DNA of 64,000 bases, from assembly GCF_030247185.1 (NCBI RefSeq), contig NC_080571.1, forward strand, positions 164,024,352 to 164,088,351. Direction: 5' to 3'. Below, piece after piece: positions 19,544-30,102 of this stretch (the stretch's first letter is position 1; every line of letters begins with the position of its first letter). A program made the translations under genes and the position numbers. The stretch is from Malaya genurostris. Taxonomy: Eukaryota > Arthropoda > Insecta > Diptera > Culicidae. The notes beneath the pieces are model-generated. The model did not search any database and was not told the DNA's origin. It worked only from the letters and a program-made list of their open reading frames with translations.

Positions 19544-22500
19544 ATGCCTGAGCTACGAACATTAGTTCGCCAAGAAAGGTTTTATTTAGACAGCATGGCT
19601 AATTTGAAACATTTTGTTGAAAATTACAATGAGGATCGTGATAAAGGACACCTCGAGGGATGGAAGCAACGAGTAGAAGGTTTATATAAGGATTTTCAGG
19701 CGAATCGTCTTCAGATTGAGATTAAAAATGATGATGTTAAAATTCTCGAGACGGACGAAGAAGGACAGCGAGTCACGGAGGAAGCCAATCGTCTTGTTCG
19801 TCAAGGGTTTGAAAGAGACTTTATAATGGTTTGTAGTTTTCTTACCAACGAACTTCGAAAATCGATCTATATGCTGCCTTTAGCAATCCCATCTACGTCT
19901 GTAAATCAAATGTCGACTACCGAAAGCTCCTTTTCGCGAATCAAACTTCCTGAAGTAAAACTTCCCACCTTCGACGGAACAGTGTCCGAATGGATTACTT
20001 TCCGGGATACATTTAAATCGCTAATTGATTCAAACTCACAACTATCCCAAATCGATAAATTCTCATACTTGGTAGCATCGCTTTCAAAGGAAGCACGGAA
20101 GGTAATCGAATCAGTCGAGCTCACCGCTGTAAATTACTCCGTTGCCTGGAACCTGTTGGAAAGACGGTTTGACAATAAGAAACTCGTGGTCAAAACGTTC
20201 ATCGATGCACTGTTTGCTATAGATCCTATGAAACGGGAGTCTTATGAGGCTCTCATCAGCCTAGTGGATGATTTCGAAAGGAACCTGTGCATGATAGATA
20301 AGATGGACATCCCAACGGACGGTTGGAGTGTTTTACTTGCGCACATGATTTGCAGTCGCTTAGATTCGTCCACGTTAAAGCAGTGGGAGACATATCATAA
20401 GTCAACCGATGTTCCCAAATACCAAGATGTTATCGCATTCCTCCGAACACACCTCACGGTGCTTCAGTCGTTAGCACCATCGAAGTTTCGCTCGCCTGAC
20501 CATGGAAAACCCGAAACATCACGACATCAAAAAATGAAATTCAATACAGTCCACACCATTACTAATTCATCATCCACCACGTGTCCATTTTGCTCGAAAC
20601 CTTCACATTCAGCATTTAAATGCGAAATATTTCAAAAACTGTCAGTTGCTCAGAGGTTCGAGCAAGTAAAAAGAAAAAATCTTTGCATCAATTGCTTTTC
20701 CTCGTCCCACCTTTTGCGCAATTGCTCATCCAGTACATGCAGAGTGTGCAACCAAAGGCACCACACAATGCTCCACCAACAACCTAACGATCGCTCTCAG
20801 TTGAAAGTAACTTCGTCGAATTCTTCTAATACAATTGCTCAGAATAACCAAGCCAGTTCATCGATTCAAACTCGCTCGGACCCCCCGCCGATTTTGCCTG
20901 CAGAATCCCAATCACCAACAGCCATAGCTTCCAGTCTAATCTCTACCTCTCTCGTCGGTCGCTCTCGAAAGGTTCCTGCTACGGTATTACTACAGACAGC
21001 GATAATCAAAGTTTTCGATTCAAATGGAGTTCTACACTGGGCTAGAGTGTTACTAGATCCTGCGTCCCAGTTGAGTCTTGCAACTGAAAACATTGTACAA
21101 AAACTTCAGTTAAGACGTTATTCAGATCGTCAAGAAATCGGAGGTGTAGGAAATTCAATCGTCGTTTCTTCACATGCAGTTTTCGTTCGTATCGGCTCTC
21201 GTTGTACAGATTTCATGGCTGAAGCCAAATGCCATATTCTGAGTAAAATTACTTGTGAACTACCAGTGAAATGCCTTGATTCTTCGCAATGGAGTATCCC
21301 ATCTGACCTCATCTTAGCTGATCCAGAATTTCACAAACCTGGACCTATTGATATCCTGATTGGTATGGATATGTACTACGATCTGCTTTTGGAAGGATTT
21401 AAGAAATTGGGACCTGAACGGCCAGTTCTCCAAAACACTGTTTTGGGTTGGGTTGCCTCCGGAAGAGTAGGACTAATCCAAGGTTCACAATCAACACCTA
21501 AGTTAGCTCATGCAACATACGTGCCAACCCTAGATGAACAACTTTCTCGTTTTTGGGAGATAGAATCGTGTTGGACTAAAAGTACGCTCTCGTTAGAAGA
21601 AACTTATTGTGAAGAACACTTTAATTCTACCACATTCCGTGATAAAGTTGGTCGTTTTGTAGTCAGTTTACCGAAACGATCCTCGATTATTGGACAACTA
21701 GGAAAGTCGAAGGAAATTGCCACTCGAAGGTTCTTTAGCTTAGAGCGTCGGCTTTTATCCAAACCAGATCGTAGTTCAGCATACACAAGGTTCATTAACG
21801 AGTATCATCAGTTGAATCATATGCGAGAGATAGAGGAGACTAGTGCAACGATTGACGATTGTATTTCATACTACTTGCCTCATCACGGAATTGAAAAGGC
21901 GGACAGCACGACAACAAAACTACGGGTAGTATTTGATGCCTCGTGTCGATCTGACAGTGGAGTGTCTCTGAACCAAGCGTTGATGGTCGGTCCAATCATA
22001 CAGGACGATTTGTTGGCAATTATTCTGCGATTTCGGATGTATCGGTTTGTAATTATTGCAGATATCGAAAAAATGTATCGCCAAATACGAATACATCCTT
22101 CTGACTATCCTCTACAACGAATCCTTTGGCGTGCTACAACTTCTGAGCCTCTTCGCACCTTCGAACTAACGACATTGACTTACGGTACGGCCTCTGCACC
22201 GTATCTAGCGACAAAATGTCTACAACAGCTTGCACAAGATGGTTCGAATGAATTTCCTCTCGCGTCACCGGTCCTGGCGAAGGATTTTTATATGGACGAC
22301 TTGCTAACGGGAGTCAGTGATGAAGAAAAGGGCGAAGAACTTTGTCATCAACTATTAGGATTGCTGAAATCGGCCGGCTTCAACCTGTGCAAATGGGCAT
22401 CCAATTCATCAACGATTTTGTCGAAAATTCCCCTTGAACTGCGTGACAAAATAACATCGTTTTCGCTTGATTCTCCTTTGATGACAATCAAAACATTGGG

Positions 22501-24922
22501 ATTACAGTGGCAGCCGTCCGATGATAAGCTTCGCTTCTCCGTTCCTGTCTGGCCTAATGAAAGTACGATAACACGTCGTGTCGTCTTGTCGGACACTGCG
22601 AGGCTCTACGATCCTCTTGGGTTGATTGGTCCCGTCGTAGTGTTGGCAAAAATATTCATTCAATCACTTTGGCGCACATCAAAAAACTGGGATGACCCGT
22701 TGGACAACGCCCAGCAGCAATATTGGCTCCAATTTCGCAACAGCTTAGAAGAGTTGGCTTTTATATCTATACCCCGATGGGTGACAAGCGCAAGTGCCCC
22801 AGTACTAGTTGAAATTCACGGTTTCTGTGACGCATCCGAGAAGGCCTACGGATGTTGTCTCTATCTAAGAACAGTTTCAAATGATGGATCAATTTCGGTA
22901 CGATTGATGGCCGCCAAATCGAAGGTGGCACCACTCGGTAATTCGAAAAAACAAGGACGTATCTGTCTTCCACGGTTGGAGCTTTCTGCTGCGCTGCTGT
23001 TGAGCCATTTGTACCACAAGGTTGTCACAAGCACTGCACTTAATATCAAATCATTTTTCTGGACTGACTCGATGATAACGCTGTTGTGGCTCAATTCACG
23101 ACCGTCTCGATGGAAAACCTTCATCGCAAATCGAGTGTCCGAAGTGCAGCACCTTACGGTTGGTGGCATTTGGGCACATGTACCGGGCATCGAAAATCCG
23201 GCAGACTTAATTTCTCGCGGATTGTATCCCAGCCAGCTGAAGGAGATGAAAATCTGGTGGGATAGTGCACCATGGCTGGAGAAATCGTCCCGCTTCTGGC
23301 CACCGTTGACTCCCCAAGCATCTGGCTGCTGGCCTAGTGATAATCTGGAAGAAAGACTAGTATCTCTACCGGTTCACGTGCAGCCTCCAAATGAAGTATT
23401 CTCACTTCGATCGTCGTTTACCGCTCTTGTTCGACTCGGAGCACTTTTGTTGTGGTTTAATCACAATCTCAAACCAGAAAATCGTAATAATCGAAGATTA
23501 GGCTTTCTAAACACCGTTGAAATAGAGGACGCAGTGAAATCTCTGGTTCGACTAGCACAGTTAGAAATATTTTCTAAGGATATTGAAGCAGTACAAAACA
23601 ATGGACAGGTTAGACCAAATTCCGAATTGAAATCGCATGTACCAATATTGATTGATGGCATTTTACGAGTTCGTGGGCGACTCAGGCACGCAGCCATTTC
23701 GGAAAACAGAAAACACCCTATGATACTACCTGCACGTCATCCATTAACTAAAGCTATCATGATACATTATCATAAAACCAATTTACACGCTGGACCTCAG
23801 CTTCTAATAGCCTGCGTTAGAGAAAGGTTTTGGCCTCTTCGTATTCGCGATTTGGCACGACAGGTGGTACATTCTTGTATAAATTGTTTTCGTTGTCGAC
23901 CACATAACTTGGAGCAACTCATGGGAGATCTTCCTCCAGAAAGAGTAACACCAACGTATCCTTTTCTCAATACTGGTGTCGACCTCTGCGGCCCGTTCCA
24001 GTACCGTAATACCAGAAAAGCACCTTCAATCAAGTGTTTCGTTGCCATTTTCGTATGCCTCGTCACCAAAGCGGTCCATGTAGAACTGGTCTACGATCTT
24101 TCCACGGCCGCCTTCATAGCAGCATTGCATCGGTTCGTCGCTCGTAGAGGAAAGCCGAACCTCATCCAATGTGACAACGCAAAGAACTTCAAGGGAGCCG
24201 CTAGGGAGCTAGCAGAATTATCAAGACATTTCGCTTCACAACAACACCAAGGTGCAGTGATTGACGACTGCGCAAATAAGGGTATAACCTTCAAGTTCAT
24301 TCCCCCCCGCAGCCCGCATTTTGGAGGCTTGTGGGAAGCAGCGGTGAAATCACTTAAGCAACATTTAAAGAGGAGTATTGGAAACTATGTGTTGGCTCAG
24401 GACGAATTTGTTACTTTGCTGACCCGTATCGAAGCCTGTCTCAACTCTAGACCCCTGACACCGCTCTCTACAGATCCGAATGACTTGGAAGTTTTAACAC
24501 CAGGGCACTTCCTTGTGCATCGTTCGCTTACTTGCTTTCCTGAACCCAACTTATCCGATATTCCTCGAAATCGTCTCGAGCGTTGGCAGGAGAATCAAGA
24601 AATCCTCAGACGAATCTGGAAACGATGGACGATCGATTATTTGTCTGGACTTCAACCCCGTACGAAATGGACACGAATGCGAGATAATATCATGGTAGGC
24701 ACCATGGTACTGTTAAAAGAAGATAACCTGCCACCCTTAAAATGGCGTTACGGTCGTGTAAGCAACATCTTTTATGGCGATGACAAAAATGTTCGGGTAG
24801 TCGACGTCCGCACTGTTGATGGAGAATATCGGCGTGCTATTAATAAGATCTGCGTGCTTCCCATTCATCAATCCACAACCGAAACGAATGAATCAGGCAT
24901 CATCAACGCAGTTGTGCCATAG
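19544..24922 (+). CDS. BEL/Pao Gag-Pol polyprotein
   Basis: A single uninterrupted 1,792-residue frame. Gag: a helical N-terminus, a BEL-type gag region (about 140-310) and Cys/His knuckles (CPFCSKPSHSAFKC, then CINCFSSSHLLRNC and CRVCNQRHH, about 350-405). Protease: catalytic block VLLDPASQLSL (about 504). RT: IIADIEKMYRQI and FYMDDLL (about 915). RNase H: GFCDASEKAYG (about 1095), LPRLELSAALL and FWTDS. Integrase: zinc region with CINCFRC (about 1450), core GVDLCGPF (1478), IQCDNAKNFKG (1542) and HFGGLWEAAVKS (1597). A WRYGRV tail module is present. Length and order fit the family. One oddity is that the protease has D-P-A instead of the usual D-S/T-G. Confidence 0.95.
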   Translation: MPELRTLVRQERFYLDSMANLKHFVENYNEDRDKGHLEGWKQRVEGLYKDFQANRLQIEIKNDDVKILETDEEGQRVTEEANRLVRQGFERDFIMVCSFLTNELRKSIYMLPLAIPSTSVNQMSTTESSFSRIKLPEVKLPTFDGTVSEWITFRDTFKSLIDSNSQLSQIDKFSYLVASLSKEARKVIESVELTAVNYSVAWNLLERRFDNKKLVVKTFIDALFAIDPMKRESYEALISLVDDFERNLCMIDKMDIPTDGWSVLLAHMICSRLDSSTLKQWETYHKSTDVPKYQDVIAFLRTHLTVLQSLAPSKFRSPDHGKPETSRHQKMKFNTVHTITNSSSTTCPFCSKPSHSAFKCEIFQKLSVAQRFEQVKRKNLCINCFSSSHLLRNCSSSTCRVCNQRHHTMLHQQPNDRSQLKVTSSNSSNTIAQNNQASSSIQTRSDPPPILPAESQSPTAIASSLISTSLVGRSRKVPATVLLQTAIIKVFDSNGVLHWARVLLDPASQLSLATENIVQKLQLRRYSDRQEIGGVGNSIVVSSHAVFVRIGSRCTDFMAEAKCHILSKITCELPVKCLDSSQWSIPSDLILADPEFHKPGPIDILIGMDMYYDLLLEGFKKLGPERPVLQNTVLGWVASGRVGLIQGSQSTPKLAHATYVPTLDEQLSRFWEIESCWTKSTLSLEETYCEEHFNSTTFRDKVGRFVVSLPKRSSIIGQLGKSKEIATRRFFSLERRLLSKPDRSSAYTRFINEYHQLNHMREIEETSATIDDCISYYLPHHGIEKADSTTTKLRVVFDASCRSDSGVSLNQALMVGPIIQDDLLAIILRFRMYRFVIIADIEKMYRQIRIHPSDYPLQRILWRATTSEPLRTFELTTLTYGTASAPYLATKCLQQLAQDGSNEFPLASPVLAKDFYMDDLLTGVSDEEKGEELCHQLLGLLKSAGFNLCKWASNSSTILSKIPLELRDKITSFSLDSPLMTIKTLGLQWQPSDDKLRFSVPVWPNESTITRRVVLSDTARLYDPLGLIGPVVVLAKIFIQSLWRTSKNWDDPLDNAQQQYWLQFRNSLEELAFISIPRWVTSASAPVLVEIHGFCDASEKAYGCCLYLRTVSNDGSISVRLMAAKSKVAPLGNSKKQGRICLPRLELSAALLLSHLYHKVVTSTALNIKSFFWTDSMITLLWLNSRPSRWKTFIANRVSEVQHLTVGGIWAHVPGIENPADLISRGLYPSQLKEMKIWWDSAPWLEKSSRFWPPLTPQASGCWPSDNLEERLVSLPVHVQPPNEVFSLRSSFTALVRLGALLLWFNHNLKPENRNNRRLGFLNTVEIEDAVKSLVRLAQLEIFSKDIEAVQNNGQVRPNSELKSHVPILIDGILRVRGRLRHAAISENRKHPMILPARHPLTKAIMIHYHKTNLHAGPQLLIACVRERFWPLRIRDLARQVVHSCINCFRCRPHNLEQLMGDLPPERVTPTYPFLNTGVDLCGPFQYRNTRKAPSIKCFVAIFVCLVTKAVHVELVYDLSTAAFIAALHRFVARRGKPNLIQCDNAKNFKGAARELAELSRHFASQQHQGAVIDDCANKGITFKFIPPRSPHFGGLWEAAVKSLKQHLKRSIGNYVLAQDEFVTLLTRIEACLNSRPLTPLSTDPNDLEVLTPGHFLVHRSLTCFPEPNLSDIPRNRLERWQENQEILRRIWKRWTIDYLSGLQPRTKWTRMRDNIMVGTMVLLKEDNLPPLKWRYGRVSNIFYGDDKNVRVVDVRTVDGEYRRAINKICVLPIHQSTTETNESGIINAVVP

Positions 24923-25288
24923 TATCTTCCATCGCAGCCTTACAGGTTGCGCAACGATCGGGGGCCTTAAGGGCCTCCGAACCCTGTAAGTATTATAATA
25001 TAATGTTTCGCAAAAAACTTAAAGAATTTTCGTCCTCCGACATGTGCTGTGCATCTATGGCTACTTCAACCCTCAACCATGAGTATGCCCAACCGCTAAA
25101 TGAAGATAATCGACGAGCGCGACCAACCACGAAGCCCTGAAGGATGAGCAACCAAGTGCCGTGATGAAACGCCCGGTTTGAAGCTCGCACAAAAAAATGC
25201 TACAAAACCGTAACGGAGCCATGAATCAGATCGGAATCATCTCATCAAATGGGTTTAAAGGCTCACCCTTTCAACAGGGGCCGGTATA
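24923..25288 (+). other. BEL 3' non-coding region
   Basis: No ORF. The stretch CAACAGGGGCCGG just before the 3' LTR sits where a polypurine tract is expected but is only partly purine. Confidence 0.6.
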
Positions 25289-25637
25289 TGTTGGAGCCAC
25301 CCTAGATTTAAGCTCGATGAAGTGTACTAAATTGATAGTAGATATGTCTATCCTATTTCTACTCATTGGAATAATCTCAATAACACGATCTCTCTTATCA
25401 CTATCTCACGATAGCGAAAGAATCCAATTTCGGATAGGCCTTTTGCCGATTCCTTTATACTGAATTCCCATATAAACCTATGTGTTAACGAGTATCAGAT
25501 CAGTTAGAATAAAATTGATATGAAGTGAACACCGCGTTATACTTATATCGACATTCGGGTCAATAAACAGTTGCACCAAATTCGCAGAATTCTAATCGAA
25601 TCACATTCCCTCATTTTCCAAGTTCGCCGTGCTAACA
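25289..25637 (+). repeat. 3' LTR of BEL element
   Basis: 349 bp, identical by eye to the 5' LTR. Followed by the ATAGT target copy (25638-25642). Confidence 0.95.
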
Positions 25638-26341
25638 ATAGTAATGACGAAGTTTTTGATAAAAATAATAAAAAGTCATACGCGGATGTTCTTTCTGGTA
25701 AATTAGCTAGAAATAGAACGAAAAATAACAGAAAACGTAAGACTCGCTCGGTTATTATGATTAAACCTATTGAGTCTTCGCAAACAAGTGATGACACGAG
25801 ACAATTTTTAAAGGGTAGGTTGGATCCAAGAACACATAAAATTAGTAATTTGGGGATGAGGGATCGATATTCCTCTGATGTATTTATTGACCTATTGAAA
25901 AGTCAAAATCAGGAAATTTCGATTGAAGATGTAAAAGTTGTTGCTGACTTTAAGAATCCACGCTTCAAATATAACAAATTCAGTGTTATAATTGAGGTTG
26001 ATAAAAATACTTATTCTAGTTTGATGGCCGCCGGTATGGTTTGCGTCGGCTGGGATAGGTGTTCGGTTTTCGAGTCGTTCAACGTATTGCGCTGTTTCAA
26101 GTGTGGTGAGTTTGGTCACAAGAGCACCGAATGTTTAAACAGTAAAAATTGTTCCAAATGTAATTCCGCACATAGAACATCTGAGTGTTCTTCAACTGAA
26201 TTCAAATGCGTTAATTGTCTGAAAATGAACAAAGAAAGGAAATTGAATTTAGACATTCACCATCCAGCATTTAGTAAGCAGTGTCCTGTATATCTGAGAT
26301 TGCTTGAAACGAAAAAGAACAACATTATGTCAATGGAATAG
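25638..26341 (+). CDS. LINE ORF1, C-terminal part: RRM-like and CCHC knuckles
   Basis: Continues the frame broken at 18593, with the ATAGT duplication counted once. After a basic linker (KKSYADVLSGKL) comes an alpha/beta region (about 25810-26070) with FSVIIEVDK, probably RRM-like. It is followed by Cys/His knuckles (CFKCGEFGHKSTEC, CSKCNSAHRTSEC, CVNC) and the FSKQCPVY motif, as in Jockey/CR1 ORF1. It binds the element RNA in the RNP. It ends MSME-UAG at 26339-26341 in the same frame as ORF2. Confidence 0.85.
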
Positions 26342-26347
26342 CAACTA
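26339..26347 (+). promoter_or_regulatory. Candidate stop-codon readthrough signal (UAG CAA CUA)
   Basis: The ORF1 stop is UAG followed by CAACUA, fitting the CAR-YYA context that drives readthrough in tobamoviruses, with AA just before the stop. ORF2 continues in the same frame with no stop. Its first AUG (26413) lies downstream of the conserved endonuclease Asn. Confidence 0.6.
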
Positions 26348-29146
26348 ATCGATGGGAGGCATTCAGATATTTTGTATTTGAACATAGCCGGTTTGTCTTC
26401 TAATTATGTCGCAATGCGTCATCTTATAGAGGATAGACATCCTTCATTAGTTTTGCTCTCAGAGACACATATTGTTGATTCTGACGCTTTCGATCAGTTC
26501 AGTGTTCCGGGTTACACTGTTGCTTTTTGTTTGTCCCATTCCAGGCACACGGGTGGAGTTGCAATTTACGCCAGAGAGTCAATTAGATTCAGCATTCAAT
26601 CAAACGAAGCAGTTGGAAATAATTGGTTCTTGGGTATATCAGTTGAAAGAGGCATGCAGATGGGAAATTATGGAGTCGTTTACCACTCTCCAAGTTCAAG
26701 CGACCGCCAGTTTCTGGAAATTCTAGAAAACTGGTGGGAGAATTTCGTCGATTTTGGTAAACTAAATATTATTACTGGAGATTTTAATATTGATTGGCTC
26801 AGTGATCAAGGTTCGAATCAATTGAAACAGTTGGCAGAATTCTTCAATTTGAGGCAAACTGTGAATGAATTTACAAGAATTTCGAGATACAGTAAAACAT
26901 TGATAGATCACGTGTATTCCAATTTCGACGGTGTTTATTCAAATGTGGAATCCGATTGCAAGATTTCAGATCATGAAACAATTGCAATTTCCGTAACGAG
27001 TAGCTCTAGAAATGAGGAAGATACGGTGAAAATCAAGTGTTGGAAAAACTATTCAAAGCAAACCATATCTCGACTTGTATCAAGAAGCTTGGGTTGTACA
27101 CAGTTGACTGGAAATTTGGATCACAGGGCATCTATTCTTACTGACATACTGAAAAAGTGTACTAATGAATTAGTAATTGAAAAGTATGTTAGTTTGAACA
27201 GCTCGAGTAGTTGGTACTCAATAGACCTCTTACGGTTAAAACGGGAGAGGGATAAACAGTACAAGAGATTCTGTAGAACTAACAATGATAGTCACTGGAG
27301 TAGATATACACAAGCACGAAATATTTATTCACGGGCCCTGAAGAAGACTACATATGAATACATACAGAGGAGAATCGATCAAAATCAACAAAACAGTAGA
27401 GAGTTATGGAAAATTCTCAAACAGCTTATCAAGCCTACACATAGTGCATCGAAAAGTATAACTTTTGACGGTATAGAAGAACACACAGAACAAATTATAT
27501 CTGAAAAGTTCAACAGTTATTTCATAAACAGTGTTCAGCAGATCAATCAAAGTATTGAATTGGTAGGTGAACCTGTTGAAATAACACAGCCGATGAATAA
27601 CTATTGTAGACTTGATGAATTTCAACCAATCACTTTTGAACAATTGAAAAATATTTGTTTTAATTTGGGAAAATCGACGGGTATTGACAATGTAAACTCA
27701 AAAGTGATACAGAATTGCTTTCATGTTATCGGACACGATCTACTGGATTTGGTAAATGAATCGTTGTACACGGGGCACGTGCCAAAAGTGTGGAAAGAAT
27801 CTCTGGTTGTTCCTATCCCCAAGGTTACTGGAACGGATAAAGCCGAGGAGTACCGTCCCATTAACATGCTGCACACGCTGGAAAAAATTTTGGAACTTGT
27901 TGTTAAAGATCAGCTGATTAACTATTTGAACTCTAACAGTTTGTTAATACCGGAACAATCGGGATATCGTAAGGGTCACTCTTGTGAAACCGCTTTGAAC
28001 CTAGTATTGGCAAAATGGAAGGAGAAAATCGAATCCAAAGAGAGTATTTTTGCTGTGTTCTTGGATCTGAAGAGAGCCTTTGAAACAATTTCAAGACCTT
28101 TATTGTTGCAGACATTGAGGCGTTTTGGCATCGGGGGAATGGCACATGAATGGTTTGAAAACTATTTATGTGGTAGATCTCAAAAGACTGTTTTTAACGA
28201 TGTAATGTCTAGTTCCCTCGGCAATTCACTTGGTGTGCCTCAGGGAAGTGTGTTAGGTCCTATTCTATTTATCATGTATATTAATGATATGAAGCGAGTC
28301 TTACGTTTCTGTGATATAAATTTGTTTGCTGATGATACTGTTCTGTTCATTACGGCTAAAGATTTCAATGAAGCTGTTGCACATTTAAACGAGGATCTAG
28401 GTTCGCTGGTTCGATGGTTAAAATTTAAGCAACTGAAACTAACCGTCGCGAAAACTAAATATATGGTTATTTCTTCTGTTAGCACCGGTCATGACGCCAA
28501 TGTGTAAAATGATGGTGAAACTATTGATCGCGTTAGAGAAATGAAGTATCTTGGAGTCATAATTGATGAAAAGTTAACATTCAAATCTCATATCAATAAC
28601 GTCATCAAGAAGATTGCCAAAAAGTATGGTGTATTATGTCGTTTGAAAAATGACTTAACGACCCATAGTAAGATTCTTTTGTATAAAACAGTCATTTCAC
28701 CACACATTGACTTTTGCCCATCCATTCTGTTTCTTGCTAATAACACACAAATCTTGAGATTACAGCGACTGCAAAATAAAATCATGCGATTAATTCTAAA
28801 ATGTAGTAGATATACCTCGTCAGGTTTTCTACTGAACGCATTACAATGGCTTTCAGTGAAACAGAGAATTTACTACTTAACCATGGTATTTATTTTCAAG
28901 ATATTAAACGGCATGCTGCCTCGATATTTGTGTGATCGAATTGAAAGAGGAACTGATTTGCATAGGTACAATACTAGAAACGCATCTGATGCTAGAACAC
29001 CAAGCTTTCTGTTAGCCAGATCGCAAAACTCATTGTTGTACAAGGGAATAAGTTTTTTCAATTCGATGCCAAGAGAAATCAAACGCGCAGCGACATTGGT
29101 GGAGTTCAAAAGGTTATGTATTTCACACATAAAGTCCGCTTTGTAA
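26342..29146 (+). CDS. LINE ORF2: AP endonuclease and reverse transcriptase, one nonsense codon
   Basis: Endonuclease domain (about 26375-27000): LYLNIAGLSSN, LLSETHI, ITGDFNIDWLS, LIDHVYSN and SDHETIA hold the catalytic Asn, Glu, Asp and His. RT (about 27620-28500): ESLVVPIPK, FLDLKRAFE, GVPQGSVLGPILF and NLFADDTVLF. The C-terminal region has no RNase H. The frame is open except TAA at 28505-28507, where the truncated copy at 8880 has a Glu codon. It resumes in the same frame to TAA at 29144-29146. The copy is therefore near-intact but dead, or dependent on suppression. Start: no AUG precedes the first catalytic motif. Confidence 0.9.
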
Positions 29147-29887
29147 GCAAATATTTAGTTAGTTAGTTCAAATTTTTTAGATTTTTTATTTTTTTTACGT
29201 ATTACGAAGATTGTATTTTCTTTTTCTTTTTGTTTATATATATTATTGTGAGACGAATTAAGTTACTATGTTCGGTATGATGATGATGGATTTTTAGTTT
29301 GTTTGAGAGTTAAAAATAATGAGCAGTCTACAAACGTTTGAGCCTCGCGCGCGAAGCAGGTAGTGACTATTTCGAAAGCGAATAGGACTGGCCGAAGAGC
29401 CTTAGCATTCAGTGTGTTAAGTTTGCTCTTGACCTCGATCGCATGGTTTGATTAATAATTTAAGGAATTGATTCGGGAGATTAATTGGGATCGACAGTTG
29501 TTGATGGAATTGGGCTTGGCTCTGCTCATCCGCAGTCTCGTTACTCCATCGTAGCTGATGTGTGTAGCGATGAACTGGTCCGGCGGGAAGGGCCAGGTGA
29601 ATTACTGTCTGATACTGGTAAAGATATCGGGTTCGATTCCTGATGTGATCAAGGATCTTCCCGGGTTGGAAATTTTCTTGATTAACCCTGGATAGTAAAT
29701 CCGAGATATTTGAATGTTATTTTGTGGTCAGTCGTTCTTTTGAAGAAGAATCTATACCTGCTAGATTAATCAGATCGTTTTCTTTTGTTTACTGGTTAAG
29801 ATATGTGCAAAAATATTAATTATCATTTAGATAACTCGTTCTGCTCACACCTTTGTAGGGGTATGAGGTGGGACCATCATCATCATC
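29147..29887 (+). other. LINE 3' UTR and CAT tail
   Basis: Homologous to 10736-11484, including the B-box-like GGTTCGATTCC (29630-29640) and a terminal CATCATCATCAT. The tail has fewer repeats than in the other copy. Confidence 0.85.
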
Positions 29888-30102
29888 CTAGTTTTCCTTA
29901 TGTCAATTACTCTCAGGATTTCAGTTTCCCTTATATTGTTAATATTATTCCATTTCATTTAGTTTTCCGATGAAACTCTTAATACACTATGTTTATTCTC
30001 GCGTATCACTTAGTATACATTTTGAATCTTTTTATTACTCTTCTAATGTTTCTCGGATAATTTCATAATTATCTCAATATTCTGTGGTAAGGTTCCAGTT
30101 TC
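29888..30102 (-). other. 3' non-coding region of Gypsy-1
   Basis: Reverse-complement homology with 54300-54435 and 55271-55320 of the plus-strand copy (for example GTTTCATCGGAAAACTAAA and ATATAAGGGAAACTGAA). It is cut by the LINE at 29887, so any 3' LTR must lie left of about 17590 or be lost. Confidence 0.75.

Larger units (their letters stand above)
18594..25637 (+). mobile_element. BEL/Pao LTR retrotransposon, intact
   Basis: Complete element of 7,044 bp with two 349-bp LTRs (18594-18942, 25289-25637) that show no difference by eye, a tRNA-Tyr primer site, one 1,792-residue polyprotein, and ATAGT target duplications. It is the youngest insertion in this region and may be competent. Confidence 0.95.
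17590..29887 (+). mobile_element. Long CR1/Jockey-type LINE, split by a BEL insertion
   Basis: Pieces in order: 5' UTR (about 17590-17993), ORF1 first part, BEL element (18594-25637), ORF1 second part, ORF2, and a 3' UTR with a CAT tail (29875-29887). Removing the BEL element and one 5-bp target copy restores co-linearity. The 5' boundary is approximate. The right end abuts the non-coding 3' region of Gypsy-1, so the LINE probably inserted into that element. Class evidence: PHD-type ORF1 and AP endonuclease plus RT without RNase H, as in the CR1/Jockey group. Confidence 0.85.
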
